From Pirellula staleyi DSM 6068 (lineage in GTDB: Bacteria > Planctomycetota > Planctomycetia > Pirellulales > Pirellulaceae): a stretch of DNA of 39,381 bases. A program made the position numbers and the translations under genes. Below, in pieces: positions 25,683 to 33,285 of the stretch (position 1 is its first letter; every line of letters starts with the position of its first letter). Below the pieces are notes generated by a model. It was not told where the DNA came from. It ran no database searches and saw only the letters and a program-made list of their open reading frames with translations. Where the stretch lies: contig CAMCMB010000071.1 of the NCBI GenBank assembly GCA_945875845.1, positions 1-39,381 on the forward strand. Reading direction: 5' to 3'.

Positions 25683-26477
25683 ATGTCGACTGTTTTAGAT
25701 CGAATCGTTGCCACGAAACGGGAGGAGATTTCGCACGCCAAAACACAGCGAGGCCTGGAGTCGCTGGTTCGAGCAGCCTTGCAAGGTCCCGAAATTCGTA
25801 GCTTCATCAATGCCTTACGTGGCCACGACTACGTTCGACTGATTGCGGAAGTGAAACGCGCCAGTCCGTCGAAGGGGATCATTCGTTCCCAATTTGAACC
25901 CGTTGATATTGCGTTGGCTTATCAAGCCGGCGGTGCTGCAGCCATTAGTGTTCTGACCGATGAACCCTTCTTTCAAGGTCGACTCGAATATATGACTGCA
26001 ATCCGCGATCGCGTGGACATCCCAGTCCTTCGCAAAGATTTCATTCTGGACCCGTATCAAGTTTACGAGGCAAGGGCTGCTGGTGCCGACGCCGTACTGC
26101 TCATCGCGGAATGTTTGGAAGGTGATGAACTGAACGAACTGTTTGAATTAGCCGAACAGCTTGGAATGACAGCATTGATAGAGCTCTATGATCCGTTGCA
26201 TTTGGAGCGAGTGTTAGCAACCGGTACCAAGTTGATCGGAGTCAATAATCGCGACTTGCATACGTTCTCGGTGGATCTAGAGCATGTGATTCGATTGCGT
26301 GAACAGATTCCCAACGACGTGGTTGTTGTGGCTGAGAGCGGGATATTCACGGCGGCGGATGTTCACAAAATTCACGGTGCCAACATCCAAGCAATGCTTG
26401 TAGGGGAATCTCTCATGCGTCAACAAGACATCCAGCAAGCTGTGATCGGTCTTCTGCAGCCCTGTTCTGCTGAGTAG
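25683..26477 (+). CDS. trpC: Indole-3-glycerol phosphate synthase
   Basis: Closes the indole ring from 1-(2-carboxyphenylamino)-1-deoxyribulose 5-phosphate in tryptophan synthesis. TIM-barrel signatures are complete over 264 residues: LIAEVKRASPSKGII (catalytic Lys), ISVLTDEPFFQG, VLRKDFILDPYQVYEARAAG, ADAVLLIAECL, IGVNNRDLHTFSVDL, VVAESGIFTAADV and AMLVGESLMRQ. ATG at 25683 gives the family start MSTVLDRIVATKREEI. It follows the Dabb gene by 2 bp. Other trp genes are absent from the window, so the pathway is dispersed. Confidence 0.96.
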   Translation: MSTVLDRIVATKREEISHAKTQRGLESLVRAALQGPEIRSFINALRGHDYVRLIAEVKRASPSKGIIRSQFEPVDIALAYQAGGAAAISVLTDEPFFQGRLEYMTAIRDRVDIPVLRKDFILDPYQVYEARAAGADAVLLIAECLEGDELNELFELAEQLGMTALIELYDPLHLERVLATGTKLIGVNNRDLHTFSVDLEHVIRLREQIPNDVVVVAESGIFTAADVHKIHGANIQAMLVGESLMRQQDIQQAVIGLLQPCSAE

Positions 26478-26638
26478 CACGCGATCCGTCTTGACCCGGA
26501 TTTCGCGAACTTCGTACACTACCCGACTTACGCAGCTATCTCGAGCCAGTAACGATCCGAAGCCACGATGGCCGACGGCTGGTGAGAATTCATCGGGGGC
26601 GACCCACCATTAGCCCCGCATTTTCATGAGGAAATTCC

Positions 26639-28546
26639 ATGCGTTTGTCAAATCAATCTCAGCGTCGGGCCACCGTTCGAAACGCAATTCTGCTGGCCTT
26701 AATGAGTCCGCTTGCTTTTTCGCTCGCTTCGGGCGAAGCGATGGCGCAAGGTATCTTGAAGGGTAAAACCCAGAATACCAAAACAGTACCGGCAACGACC
26801 GTCTCGTCGAGCAAGACGTTAGCAGACAACCCAAACGCGGGCCCAGCCGTCGTTGCTACGGTCAATGGTACTCCGATTTCACTGAGTGAGCTGGCTGTTC
26901 AATGTAGGGCTCGTTTTGGAACAGATGTGCTCGAGGATTTGGTCAACAAGACTCTGATTTTGCAAGCCTGCCAAGCTCAAAAAATTACCGTCACTCCAAA
27001 GGATATCGATGACGAGATCGGGAGAACGGCTAGCAAATTCAACCTCTCGACCACGATGTATCTCAAGCTGATCGAAGACGAACGCAATATTTCGCCGGAA
27101 CAGTACGCATCCGATGTGATTTGGCCGATGATTGCGCTTCGAGGGCTATCGAGGGATAAGATCAACGTTACCCCTCAGGAAATTGACCAAGCCTTTCAAA
27201 GCGAATTTGGCCCCAAAGTTCAAGTCCGGATGATCGCCAGCAAAGATCCCCAAAAGATTGCCAAGCTACGTCAAGAAGCCTTGGCCAATCCTGCTAGTTT
27301 TAAGACGTTGGCCAAGGATCACAGCGAAGACCAAGCCAGCGCTAGTGTCGAAGGTCTCTTGCCGCCCATCCGTAGGTTCATCGGCGATGACGAACTGGAA
27401 GCCATCGCGTTTGGACTGCAACCAGATCAGATTTCGAAAGTATTCGCTGCCGGCGAGATCAACGTCGTACTGCAATGCGTGAAACACTTGCCAGCCTCGA
27501 ATCCGCCTGTCGCTCAAATGCAAGAGATCCAAAATCGAATCAAGGCGGAACTCGAGGACTACAAGCTGCGAGGAATGGCCGAAAGCGTTTATACCACTCT
27601 GCGTCAATCCAGTGGCGTTATCGTGGTGCACGGCAACGCAGAACTCGAAGCCCAATACCCTGATGTTGCGGCTATCGTGAACAAGCAGAGTATTCCGATG
27701 CTGCGCTTTGATGAAGCGTGCGTGAAACGGCATGGAGGGCAGATTCTCGAAGGGGAAATCAATCGCAAGTTGATCGAAGACGCGTTGAAGAAGGCTGGCT
27801 TTCAAGTGACGCAAGACGATATTAATGCCGAAATCAATCGAGCTGCGGATTACTTTGGATTTATCAACAAGGATGGTTCACCCAATATTCAGGAATGGAT
27901 GAAGCATGTGATGGCCGAAGATGGCGTCTCGATGGAAGTCTATATCCATGACGCGATTTGGCCGACCGTTGCACTCAAGAAATTGATCGAAGGAAAAGTA
28001 CAGGTTACGGACGAGGACCTCAAGAAGGGTTTCGATTCGAACTACGGGCCGCGAGCCGAAGTGCTTGCCGTCGTGCTTAGTAACCAGCGTACTGCCCAAA
28101 GCGTTTGGGAAATGGCGAGAGGAAACAACTCCGAGGAATACTTTGGCCAACTTGCCAATCAATACTCAGTGGAACCAAGTTCCAAAAGCAATTTCGGCAA
28201 AGTACCGCCGTTGCGTCGCTTTGGCGGCCAACCCAATCTTGAGAAGGCCGCGTTCGAACTCAAACCAGGTGAGATCTCGGGAATCATTGAGGTCGGTGGC
28301 CAATACGTGATCCTAAAATGTCAAGGCCAAACATCGCCCGTCGTCACCGACTTCAATGCGGTCAAGGGGGAGCTTTCCAAGGACATCATGGAAAAGAAAC
28401 AGCGGATTGCCATGGATGGTTACTTATCCAAGTTGCTGGGAGACGCACAGATTGCCAATTTCCTCGCTCCCAAGAAGAGTCGAGCGGGCAAGGTGGAAAC
28501 ACAAGCTGCGATCGACGCTCTCAATCAAGAAACTAAGAAACGATAG
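26639..28546 (+). CDS. Exported SurA/PpiC-type peptidyl-prolyl isomerase with internal duplication
   Basis: Likely a periplasmic foldase/chaperone. A signal peptide ends near AMAQG (residue ~37). The mature protein is two SurA-like modules in tandem (about 65-300 and 345-590), each with an N-terminal helical region (ATVNGTPISLSEL ... EDLVNKTLILQACQ; AAIVNKQSIPMLRFDEA ... EGEINRKLIEDALKKAG), the shared IWPMIALRGL / IWPTVALKKL segment and a parvulin-like domain (EGLLPPIRRFIGDDELEAIA; FGKVPPLRRFGGQPNLEKAA). The parallel motifs show a true internal duplication. GAGGA precedes ATG 26639. Whether both parvulin domains are active cannot be judged by eye. Confidence 0.85.
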   Translation: MRLSNQSQRRATVRNAILLALMSPLAFSLASGEAMAQGILKGKTQNTKTVPATTVSSSKTLADNPNAGPAVVATVNGTPISLSELAVQCRARFGTDVLEDLVNKTLILQACQAQKITVTPKDIDDEIGRTASKFNLSTTMYLKLIEDERNISPEQYASDVIWPMIALRGLSRDKINVTPQEIDQAFQSEFGPKVQVRMIASKDPQKIAKLRQEALANPASFKTLAKDHSEDQASASVEGLLPPIRRFIGDDELEAIAFGLQPDQISKVFAAGEINVVLQCVKHLPASNPPVAQMQEIQNRIKAELEDYKLRGMAESVYTTLRQSSGVIVVHGNAELEAQYPDVAAIVNKQSIPMLRFDEACVKRHGGQILEGEINRKLIEDALKKAGFQVTQDDINAEINRAADYFGFINKDGSPNIQEWMKHVMAEDGVSMEVYIHDAIWPTVALKKLIEGKVQVTDEDLKKGFDSNYGPRAEVLAVVLSNQRTAQSVWEMARGNNSEEYFGQLANQYSVEPSSKSNFGKVPPLRRFGGQPNLEKAAFELKPGEISGIIEVGGQYVILKCQGQTSPVVTDFNAVKGELSKDIMEKKQRIAMDGYLSKLLGDAQIANFLAPKKSRAGKVETQAAIDALNQETKKR

Positions 28547-28587
28547 CCTTGTTCTTGGGTGGGCCGCGTGGAGGGGAGTATCAACGC

Positions 28588-29373
28588 ATGAACGACGACC
28601 ATTCAACGGGTTCGCGAAAGGGGGCTCGACGCCCCTTTCCCAAGTACCGCCAGACCGTTCTGGACATTGTACGGCAGTCGCAAAAGATCCCCAGCTTTCC
28701 CATCGTTCGCCGCATGAATTTGGCGAATGTTGCGAACGCTCGCAAAGTGAGCTCGCCCAACATCGGTTGGACGGCCATCGTTGCGAAAGCACATGCCATC
28801 GTTTGCCAAAAAACGCCTGAATTGCGCGAAGTTTTCGTGGCGTATCCGTCTAAGCATTTGTACCGACATCCCCACTGCGTTGCGTCTGTCTCGGTTCATC
28901 GTCTCGACGACGAAGGCCATGCACGACTCATCTGGGGCAGACTGGAAAACCCGGAATCAACAACGCTCGTTCAGTTGCAAAGTCAACTTGAGTACTTCCG
29001 TACGGCCCCGATGAAGAGCGCTTATCGCGAGGGATTGATTTTGGAAGGGCGTTCGGCGTTGGTTCGAAGAATTGCCTGGTGGTGGGTGATGAACTGCTCC
29101 GGCCGCAAGCGTGCGAAGCATGTTGGAACGTTCAGTATTTCAAGTTTAGGTGCCCAGGGATCACTTAACGCGCATCATCCGCTCATCACGACAACCAGCC
29201 TTGCCATCGGCCCCATCGCCTCCAACGGGCAGTGCGACATGGTACTCATCTGCGACCACCGAACGCTGGATGGAATGCTCGCAGCGGAGGCATTGCAGTC
29301 CCTGGAAGCGGTGCTTGGCAATCAAGTGGTCGAAGAACTAAGTCAACCAAATTTTCGAGTCGATGCCGCCTGA
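28588..29373 (+). CDS. Stand-alone 2-oxoacid dehydrogenase E2-like acyltransferase domain
   Basis: 261 residues resembling only the catalytic domain of dihydrolipoamide acyltransferases (chloramphenicol-acetyltransferase fold). The diagnostic HRxxDG motif is His224-Arg-Thr-Leu-Asp228-Gly (VLICDHRTLDGMLAAEAL), preceded by the E2-like GTFSISSLGAQGSLNAHHPL and SLAIGPIASNGQ. No lipoyl or E1/E3-binding domain is present and no E1 or E3 gene is nearby, so it is not an ordinary E2. ATG at 28588 has GGAGGGG about 10 nt upstream; a TTG at 28549 is the other option. It follows the foldase gene by 41 bp on the same strand. Substrate unknown. Confidence 0.7.
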   Translation: MNDDHSTGSRKGARRPFPKYRQTVLDIVRQSQKIPSFPIVRRMNLANVANARKVSSPNIGWTAIVAKAHAIVCQKTPELREVFVAYPSKHLYRHPHCVASVSVHRLDDEGHARLIWGRLENPESTTLVQLQSQLEYFRTAPMKSAYREGLILEGRSALVRRIAWWWVMNCSGRKRAKHVGTFSISSLGAQGSLNAHHPLITTTSLAIGPIASNGQCDMVLICDHRTLDGMLAAEALQSLEAVLGNQVVEELSQPNFRVDAA

Positions 29374-29399
29374 GCGAATGCCCATGGAGCGGCAGAGTG

Positions 29400-29437
29400 G
29401 TAGCGGAACAGCGCAAGCTGTCCGGTGAGGATTCGCA
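29400..29437. repeat. Family-C repeat, copy 1 (partial)
   Basis: Contains GTAGCGGAACAGCGCAAGCT followed by GTCCGGTGAGGATTCGCA. The same text recurs at 37637-37667 and, with its inverted partner, at 32227-32315. Confidence 0.75.
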
Positions 29438-29549
29438 GGTCCAGTTTTTGCATGTTGTTCCATTTCTGGTACTAAGCCTTAAAACTTGGCCAGGAAACTG
29501 CACAACCGACCTTGCATTTTGAATGAAATTGGGCAGAATAGCGACAGCG

Positions 29550-29638
29550 GGAGAGGTGGCTGAGTGGTCTAAAGCACCGGATTGCTAATTCGGCGTAGGG
29601 GGAAACCCTTACCGCAGGTTCAAATCCTGTCCTCTCCG
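29550..29638 (+). tRNA. tRNA-Ser (anticodon GCU)
   Basis: Acceptor arms GGAGAGG (29550-29556) and CCTCTCC (29631-29637) pair fully, with discriminator G at 29638. The anticodon loop TTGCTAA puts GCT at 29584-29586, reading AGC/AGU serine codons. The long variable arm (GTAGGGGGAAACCCTTAC region) is the class II hallmark of serine tRNAs, and GGTTCAAATCC is a standard T arm. The 3' CCA is not encoded. Confidence 0.97.
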
Positions 29639-30068
29639 TTTGCGAAACCCAACGATTTTCTGGGGTTTCTTCCCTGTCATCAATGATCGCATTGATGACT
29701 GCTGCGCTAGGTGGTTCCATCCATGATTTTGGCTTAAGTGAATTGCGATTTGAATTCTTAGGCGAACGGCAGATTGCAGTATCCCTAAGCAAGCGAGGGA
29801 TTGCAGTCGGCTCCTCGTTTACCGGGCCGTTGATTTAATGGTACGACGGACTTCCTAGTCCGTCGAATTCCCCATTGACGGACTTAGAAGTCCGTCGTAC
29901 TACCCTTCCCCAATAACGACTTCACTAAAGCAACAAGCCGGTGAGCGAGGGATTGCAGTCGGCTCCTCGTTTACGCGACGGGTTTCCAAAGCGTGGCACG
30001 CGCTCGCTCGGGAATCCATGGGCGAGACGCCCATGCCACTTTCGAATAGCCCGACTGCCACTTGCTCG
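29639..30068. other. Intergenic region downstream of tRNA-Ser, repeats and hairpins
   Basis: No gene seen. Contents: a GAAACCC/GGGTTTC hairpin (29644-29669) just after the tRNA, possibly its terminator; a perfect hairpin TCATCAATG-atcg-CATTGATGA (29677-29698); a family-A element with flanking direct repeats (29792-29974); and CATGGGCG-aga-CGCCCATG (30017-30035), a further palindrome. Confidence 0.6.
29792..29974. repeat. Family-A element (copy A2, 29824-29939) between 31-bp direct repeats
   Basis: The element matches A1 in inverse orientation over its full ~116 bp: one end GGGCCGTTGATTTA, two hairpins (29845-29864 and 29877-29896), and the other end TAAAGCAACAAGCC (29926-29939). It is flanked by identical 31-bp direct repeats beginning AGCGAGGGATTGCAGTCGGC at 29792-29822 and 29944-29974. 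Confidence 0.8.
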
Positions 30069-30491
30069 CTATTTTTCGCAGAGTGGTACACTTGCGTTGC
30101 TGGTTAGCAGGAGTTCTTGCAGCGTGGTTGCTGCGAACGCCGCCTCCATTTGCTTCAGTGAATCGTCCATGCGACCATGCAGTGAGCATAGTCGCTTGCC
30201 ATGCGATTTCAGTTCCAGCGGACAGGTTTTGATACGTTGAATCGGTTCCACCGCGTTGACGACATCCAGAATCGTCAGCTTGCGTGGGTCGTGGGCTAGC
30301 GAAACACCTCCACCGATCCCGCGCTGCAATCGTACAATCTCTTGCGCTCTGAGCCCCTGCAAGACCTTGGATAAATAGGCTGGGGGTATCTTGGTTGCCG
30401 TCGCAATTTCCGCCGTCGTTTGCGCCTCGGGCGATTTCATCGCCAAGTGAACCACCGCGCGCAACGCATATTCCACTGTTTGCGAAAACAT
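30069..30491 (-). CDS. Rrf2-family transcriptional regulator
   Basis: Winged-helix DNA-binding regulator, often sensing NO, iron-sulphur status or redox state. The N-terminus MFSQTVEYALRAVVHLAMKS, the recognition region IPPAYLSKVLQGLRAQEIV and the wing RGIGGGVSLAHDPRKLTILD are typical. The cluster region has Cys90 and Cys102 only (KTCPLELKSHGKRLCSLHG); the three-cysteine set of NsrR/IscR is incomplete, with His97 and His105 close by as possible extra ligands. GGAGG 8 nt before ATG 30491 fixes the start. It is divergent from the DUF3365 haem protein, with paired operator-like sites between them, so self-control and control of the neighbour are likely. Confidence 0.9.
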   Translation of the reverse strand: MFSQTVEYALRAVVHLAMKSPEAQTTAEIATATKIPPAYLSKVLQGLRAQEIVRLQRGIGGGVSLAHDPRKLTILDVVNAVEPIQRIKTCPLELKSHGKRLCSLHGRMDDSLKQMEAAFAATTLQELLLTSNASVPLCEK

Positions 30492-30505
30492 TCAATCGAC
30501 CTCCA

Positions 30506-30567
30506 TAAACAGGATCTTGACGTCCACTTTCAAAACCCCTACTCTTAAACAGGACACTTTTGTCCAC
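30506..30567. promoter_or_regulatory. Paired dyad operator candidate for the Rrf2 regulator
   Basis: Two similar 22-bp blocks, TAAACAGGATCTTGACGTCC plus AC (30506-30527) and TAAACAGGACACTTTTGTCC plus AC (30546-30567), start exactly 40 bp apart and agree at 16 of 22 positions. The second contains a perfect dyad GGACA-CTTT-TGTCC (30552-30565); the first keeps GGA...TCC. They lie 15-76 bp upstream of the Rrf2 start and between the divergent genes, where an autoregulatory operator is expected. Confidence 0.6.
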
Positions 30568-30623
30568 AATACCGGCCAAGTCAATGCGGACTTGGTGCCC
30601 AGTCCCCCAATAGGAGATTCGCC

Positions 30624-31193
30624 ATGAGTCTAACAGAAAGACGAACACTTTTGACCGGTGCTAGCCTGATGATATGCCTAGCAGTTTCGGTCGCCGTTTA
30701 CAGCAACGCCGCCGATCCAATAGCGACGGTTCAAGCCACCAGGAGTCAAGTGGCCAAAGATCCGGCGACCGAACGAGCCCGCCGCGAGGTTCGAATGCTG
30801 GATGATATTTACAAGACAAGCATTGTGTTGATCACGACGCATTACGTCGACGGCAAAGATTCATTGCCAGCCGGCAGCGCGTTCAAGGCTTTGTTTGCGG
30901 CGGTGAAAGAAAAGGGGTGGCACGAAGTTCGATTGCTCGATGCAACCGGCGATCCGTATGAACCCGACAATGCCCCCAAGGAAGGATTTGAGCAACGGGC
31001 CATCCAAAAACTTCTCTCAGGTGAGGCGGCTTACGAAGAGGTTGCAACCGAAGGGAACAAAAAGTACCTGTTGGCCGCAACCGCCATCCCGGTAGTCATG
31101 GAAAAATGCACGCTTTGCCATGACAACTACAAATCGGTGCCCAAGGGCAAAGCGATTGGTGCATTGGGTTACAAAGTCCCAATCCTCGAGTAG
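30624..31193 (+). CDS. DUF3365-family c-type haem protein
   Basis: 189 residues with an N-terminal signal or anchor (LLTGASLMICLAVSVAVYSN) and one c-type haem site, Cys162-x2-Cys165-His166 (MEKCTLCHDNYK), at the end of a DUF3365 (Tll0287-like) domain. Such domains are small extracytoplasmic haem sensors or redox proteins. The segment YEPDNAPKEGFEQRAIQKLL followed by YLLAATAIPVVMEKCTLCH is typical of the family. A GGAG lies upstream of ATG 30624. It is divergent from the Rrf2 regulator and 212 bp ahead of the hydroxylase-family gene. Confidence 0.82.
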   Translation: MSLTERRTLLTGASLMICLAVSVAVYSNAADPIATVQATRSQVAKDPATERARREVRMLDDIYKTSIVLITTHYVDGKDSLPAGSAFKALFAAVKEKGWHEVRLLDATGDPYEPDNAPKEGFEQRAIQKLLSGEAAYEEVATEGNKKYLLAATAIPVVMEKCTLCHDNYKSVPKGKAIGALGYKVPILE

Positions 31194-31404
31194 AGGTCGA
31201 AGCGTCCAATGAACCCGTTGGATATCGTCTCTCCACTGACCTTGTTTTGGTACTTTGTGCAGCCTGCGCAGTGTTTGACGCCCTCGAGTGGCTTTGGCCG
31301 CAAATCGATTTGCCAGAAATGCAGAAACCCCTTAAAACGGAGATGGAGAGGGTCCTGTTGCGGGGCTTGTGTTGAGTCCAATTTGAGAAAATGGAATTCC
31401 CCAC

Positions 31405-32196
31405 GTGGCAGGTCTAGGTTTTTGTGTCTATTTTGCCTTGCTGATGGGGATCTTTTTTTGGACAAGAGCATACACTTGGACTGAGGCCGAAGCGCTACCT
31501 GCGCCGGACAAAAAGCCGGGCTTCGGTCCGCAAATCACCCTAGTTCGTGCCGCCTGGGACATGTTCCAATTCAATGGTCCCCGTGTTCTTGCCGTACTGC
31601 TGGCAGCGAGCGTTGTGGCGCGTGTGGCGTTCTTCACGATCTCGTGGGCCGATCTCTGGGTCGCACTGGCCGTGCTGGCTTTTTGGCCGTTCCAAGAGTG
31701 GCTCATTCACGCTTGGCTTGAGCACCTTAAGCCGTTTTATGTCGGCAAGCGAAAAGTAGAACTGGTCATCACCAAAACGCACCGTGCGCACCATCGAAAT
31801 CCGTGGAATCCACTGTACGGCCTAACGACGACCTATTTCGTTGTGTTGTTTGCTGGAGGAGTTCCCATGATATGGGCATTCCAGTATCTGATCGGGCTCA
31901 TCCCGCTACACGCAGCCCTAACAGGAAACTTAGTGACGTTCGGGCTGATCCTCAATTACGAATGGATTCACTATTTGATTCACACTTCGTATGTACCGAA
32001 GACGCATTTCTATCGAAGGCTTTGGAAAAACCATCGACTGCATCATTTTCAGAACGAGAACTATTGGTTTGGACTCACGATGTTGAGCGGTGATCGAATG
32101 CTCGGTACTCAGCCTGTCCGCACCACGGCCGGACATTCTCAAACCGTGATGAACCTCGGCGTCGATGCGTTTGCGCAGCCCCACTCCGAAGGCTGA
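31405..32196 (+). CDS. Fatty acid hydroxylase / sterol desaturase superfamily membrane protein
   Basis: Predicted di-iron membrane oxygenase of 263 residues. Hydrophobic segments at about residues 2-20, 60-95 and 150-190 alternate with His clusters: HAWLEH, KTHRAHHRNPWNP, HYLIHTSYVPKTH and KNHRLHHFQNENYWFGLT, matching the eight-histidine metal site of the superfamily. The start is taken as GTG 31405, since a stop codon lies at 31384 and no in-frame ATG is available in between; a short ATG frame at 31391 (MEFPTWQV) stops after eight codons and could point to an old frameshift at the N-terminus. The substrate (fatty acyl, sterol or carotenoid) cannot be told. It may be co-transcribed with the DUF3365 gene. 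Confidence 0.83.
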   Translation: MAGLGFCVYFALLMGIFFWTRAYTWTEAEALPAPDKKPGFGPQITLVRAAWDMFQFNGPRVLAVLLAASVVARVAFFTISWADLWVALAVLAFWPFQEWLIHAWLEHLKPFYVGKRKVELVITKTHRAHHRNPWNPLYGLTTTYFVVLFAGGVPMIWAFQYLIGLIPLHAALTGNLVTFGLILNYEWIHYLIHTSYVPKTHFYRRLWKNHRLHHFQNENYWFGLTMLSGDRMLGTQPVRTTAGHSQTVMNLGVDAFAQPHSEG

Positions 32197-32226
32197 CGCC
32201 GGATTCAGCCAAATGGCTAGCTCATG

Positions 32227-32315
32227 GTAGCGGAACAGCCCAGCGCAAGGCACCTCCGGTGAGGATTCACAAATGACTTGGAATCCTCACCGGGCGGCTC
32301 GTGCCGCTCCGCTAC
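32227..32315. repeat. Family-C repeat, copy 2 (complete inverted repeat)
   Basis: Ends GTAGCGGA (32227-32234) and TCCGCTAC (32308-32315) are perfect inverted repeats, with CCGGTGAGGATTC and GAATCCTCACCGG as inner arms around ACAAATGACTTG. It lies between the hydroxylase stop and the convergent comF stop and could also act as a transcription barrier. Confidence 0.8.
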
Positions 32316-33121
32316 AAGGTAGTTTTTAGGCCGGTACTCGCCTTATCAAACGCCCCCACCCCCCGGGCAAAGGCCACGACCTCAACTCGCTTTGCTCCTG
32401 CCAGTCGCAATGCTCTGGCTGCATCGTTGGCCGTGGCTCCACTTGTGACGACGTCATCCACGAGCAAAATGCGCGAATCTACAATCGATTTGTTAGGCTT
32501 GCAGGCAAAGGAATCTCGTACGTCCTTGAGCCTATCGACGATCGATTTGGTCCCCTGCTTCTCGGTCCATCGCGTTCGGTAAAGGGAATAACGATTCACG
32601 GGGAGACCAATTTCCAAGGCGATTCTTTCAGCTAGGATGTCTGCCTGATTGTATCGCACCATCATGCGTCGCAACCAATGTTGAGGCACAGGAATGACAC
32701 AGGCAAAATCTTGGGAATCAAATGTGTCGAGCTGATTGAGCCAATGTCCGATCCGTTTTCCAATTTCGATTGCGAGCGGTTCGTGCGAGGATTGTTTTAT
32801 CTTTTTTGTGGCCAAGGCGGCGGTTCCGTGGTATGCCGTGTAGCAGTGCGCTCGCCGAAACAACCACTTTCGCCGCTTGCAATAATAACAAGATGTTTTG
32901 TTCGACGATGCGTCTCCGGTTGCCTCGCGAATACCGGGGCCCAACGGGGCACTACATCGAACGCATCGCTGCTCCGGAGTGGTAATTTTGCTGAAACAGG
33001 CTGTGCAAATCGCTTCGCAGTTTGGATCGATGATCGGGATACCACAAAGCGAACAATCGCGAGGGAAAACCAGATCCATCAGGAGTCGATGACATCGAAG
33101 TTTTTCGGTTAAGGTAGCCAT
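32312..33121 (-). CDS. ComF family phosphoribosyltransferase-like protein
   Basis: Homologue of ComFC, a DNA-uptake/recombination-associated protein with a PRTase fold. The N-terminus carries zinc-binding cysteines in two groups (FPRDCSLCGIP, ICTACFSKI; RCVRCSAPLG, SCYYCKRR). The C-terminal domain has the PRPP-binding signature ILLVDDVVTSGATANDAARA, preceded by the family segments IPVPQHWLRRMMVRYNQADI and TEKQGTKSIVDRLKDVRDSF. At 269 residues it is a normal length. The 3' end runs into the family-C repeat (stop at 32312). nth lies 165 bp upstream on the same strand. Confidence 0.92.
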   Translation of the reverse strand: MATLTEKLRCHRLLMDLVFPRDCSLCGIPIIDPNCEAICTACFSKITTPEQRCVRCSAPLGPGIREATGDASSNKTSCYYCKRRKWLFRRAHCYTAYHGTAALATKKIKQSSHEPLAIEIGKRIGHWLNQLDTFDSQDFACVIPVPQHWLRRMMVRYNQADILAERIALEIGLPVNRYSLYRTRWTEKQGTKSIVDRLKDVRDSFACKPNKSIVDSRILLVDDVVTSGATANDAARALRLAGAKRVEVVAFARGVGAFDKASTGLKTTL

Positions 33122-33149
33122 GATTCAACTCCGTTAACGATCACAACAA

Positions 33150-33170
33150 GTCACTCTCGGCAAGAGTGAC
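33150..33170. terminator. Perfect hairpin between nth and comF
   Basis: GTCACTCT-cggca-AGAGTGAC forms an 8-bp stem with a 5-nt loop, followed by a second weak GC-rich hairpin (GGTAGGTCGCACCTGCC-like text). It lies about 115 bp past the nth stop on the minus strand. No T-run follows, so a terminator role is only possible; it may belong to another small repeat family. Confidence 0.35.
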
Positions 33171-33285
33171 CTACGGTAGGTCGCACCTGCCGGGTGCCAC
33201 CATTGACGCCTAAACTAACTTACCCCAACCATTTCGTTGACGCAAACGCTGCACAGCGTCGGGAACGAAGCTCACTCCCGCTGTG

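Noticed and set aside
29472-29792. 106-codon minus-strand ORF containing ERTGFEPAVRVSPYAELAIR
   Set aside because: It is the antisense reading of tRNA-Ser; this RTGFEPA-type peptide is a well-known annotation artefact over class II tRNAs.
29971-30648. 225-codon minus-strand ORF over the Rrf2 region
   Set aside because: Out of frame with the Rrf2 protein, which has clear winged-helix motifs in the other minus-strand frame.
31209-31484. 91-codon plus-strand ORF with CQKCRNP and SCCGAC cysteines
   Set aside because: It overlaps the hydroxylase-family gene by 80 bp, has no ribosome-binding site and no family resemblance.
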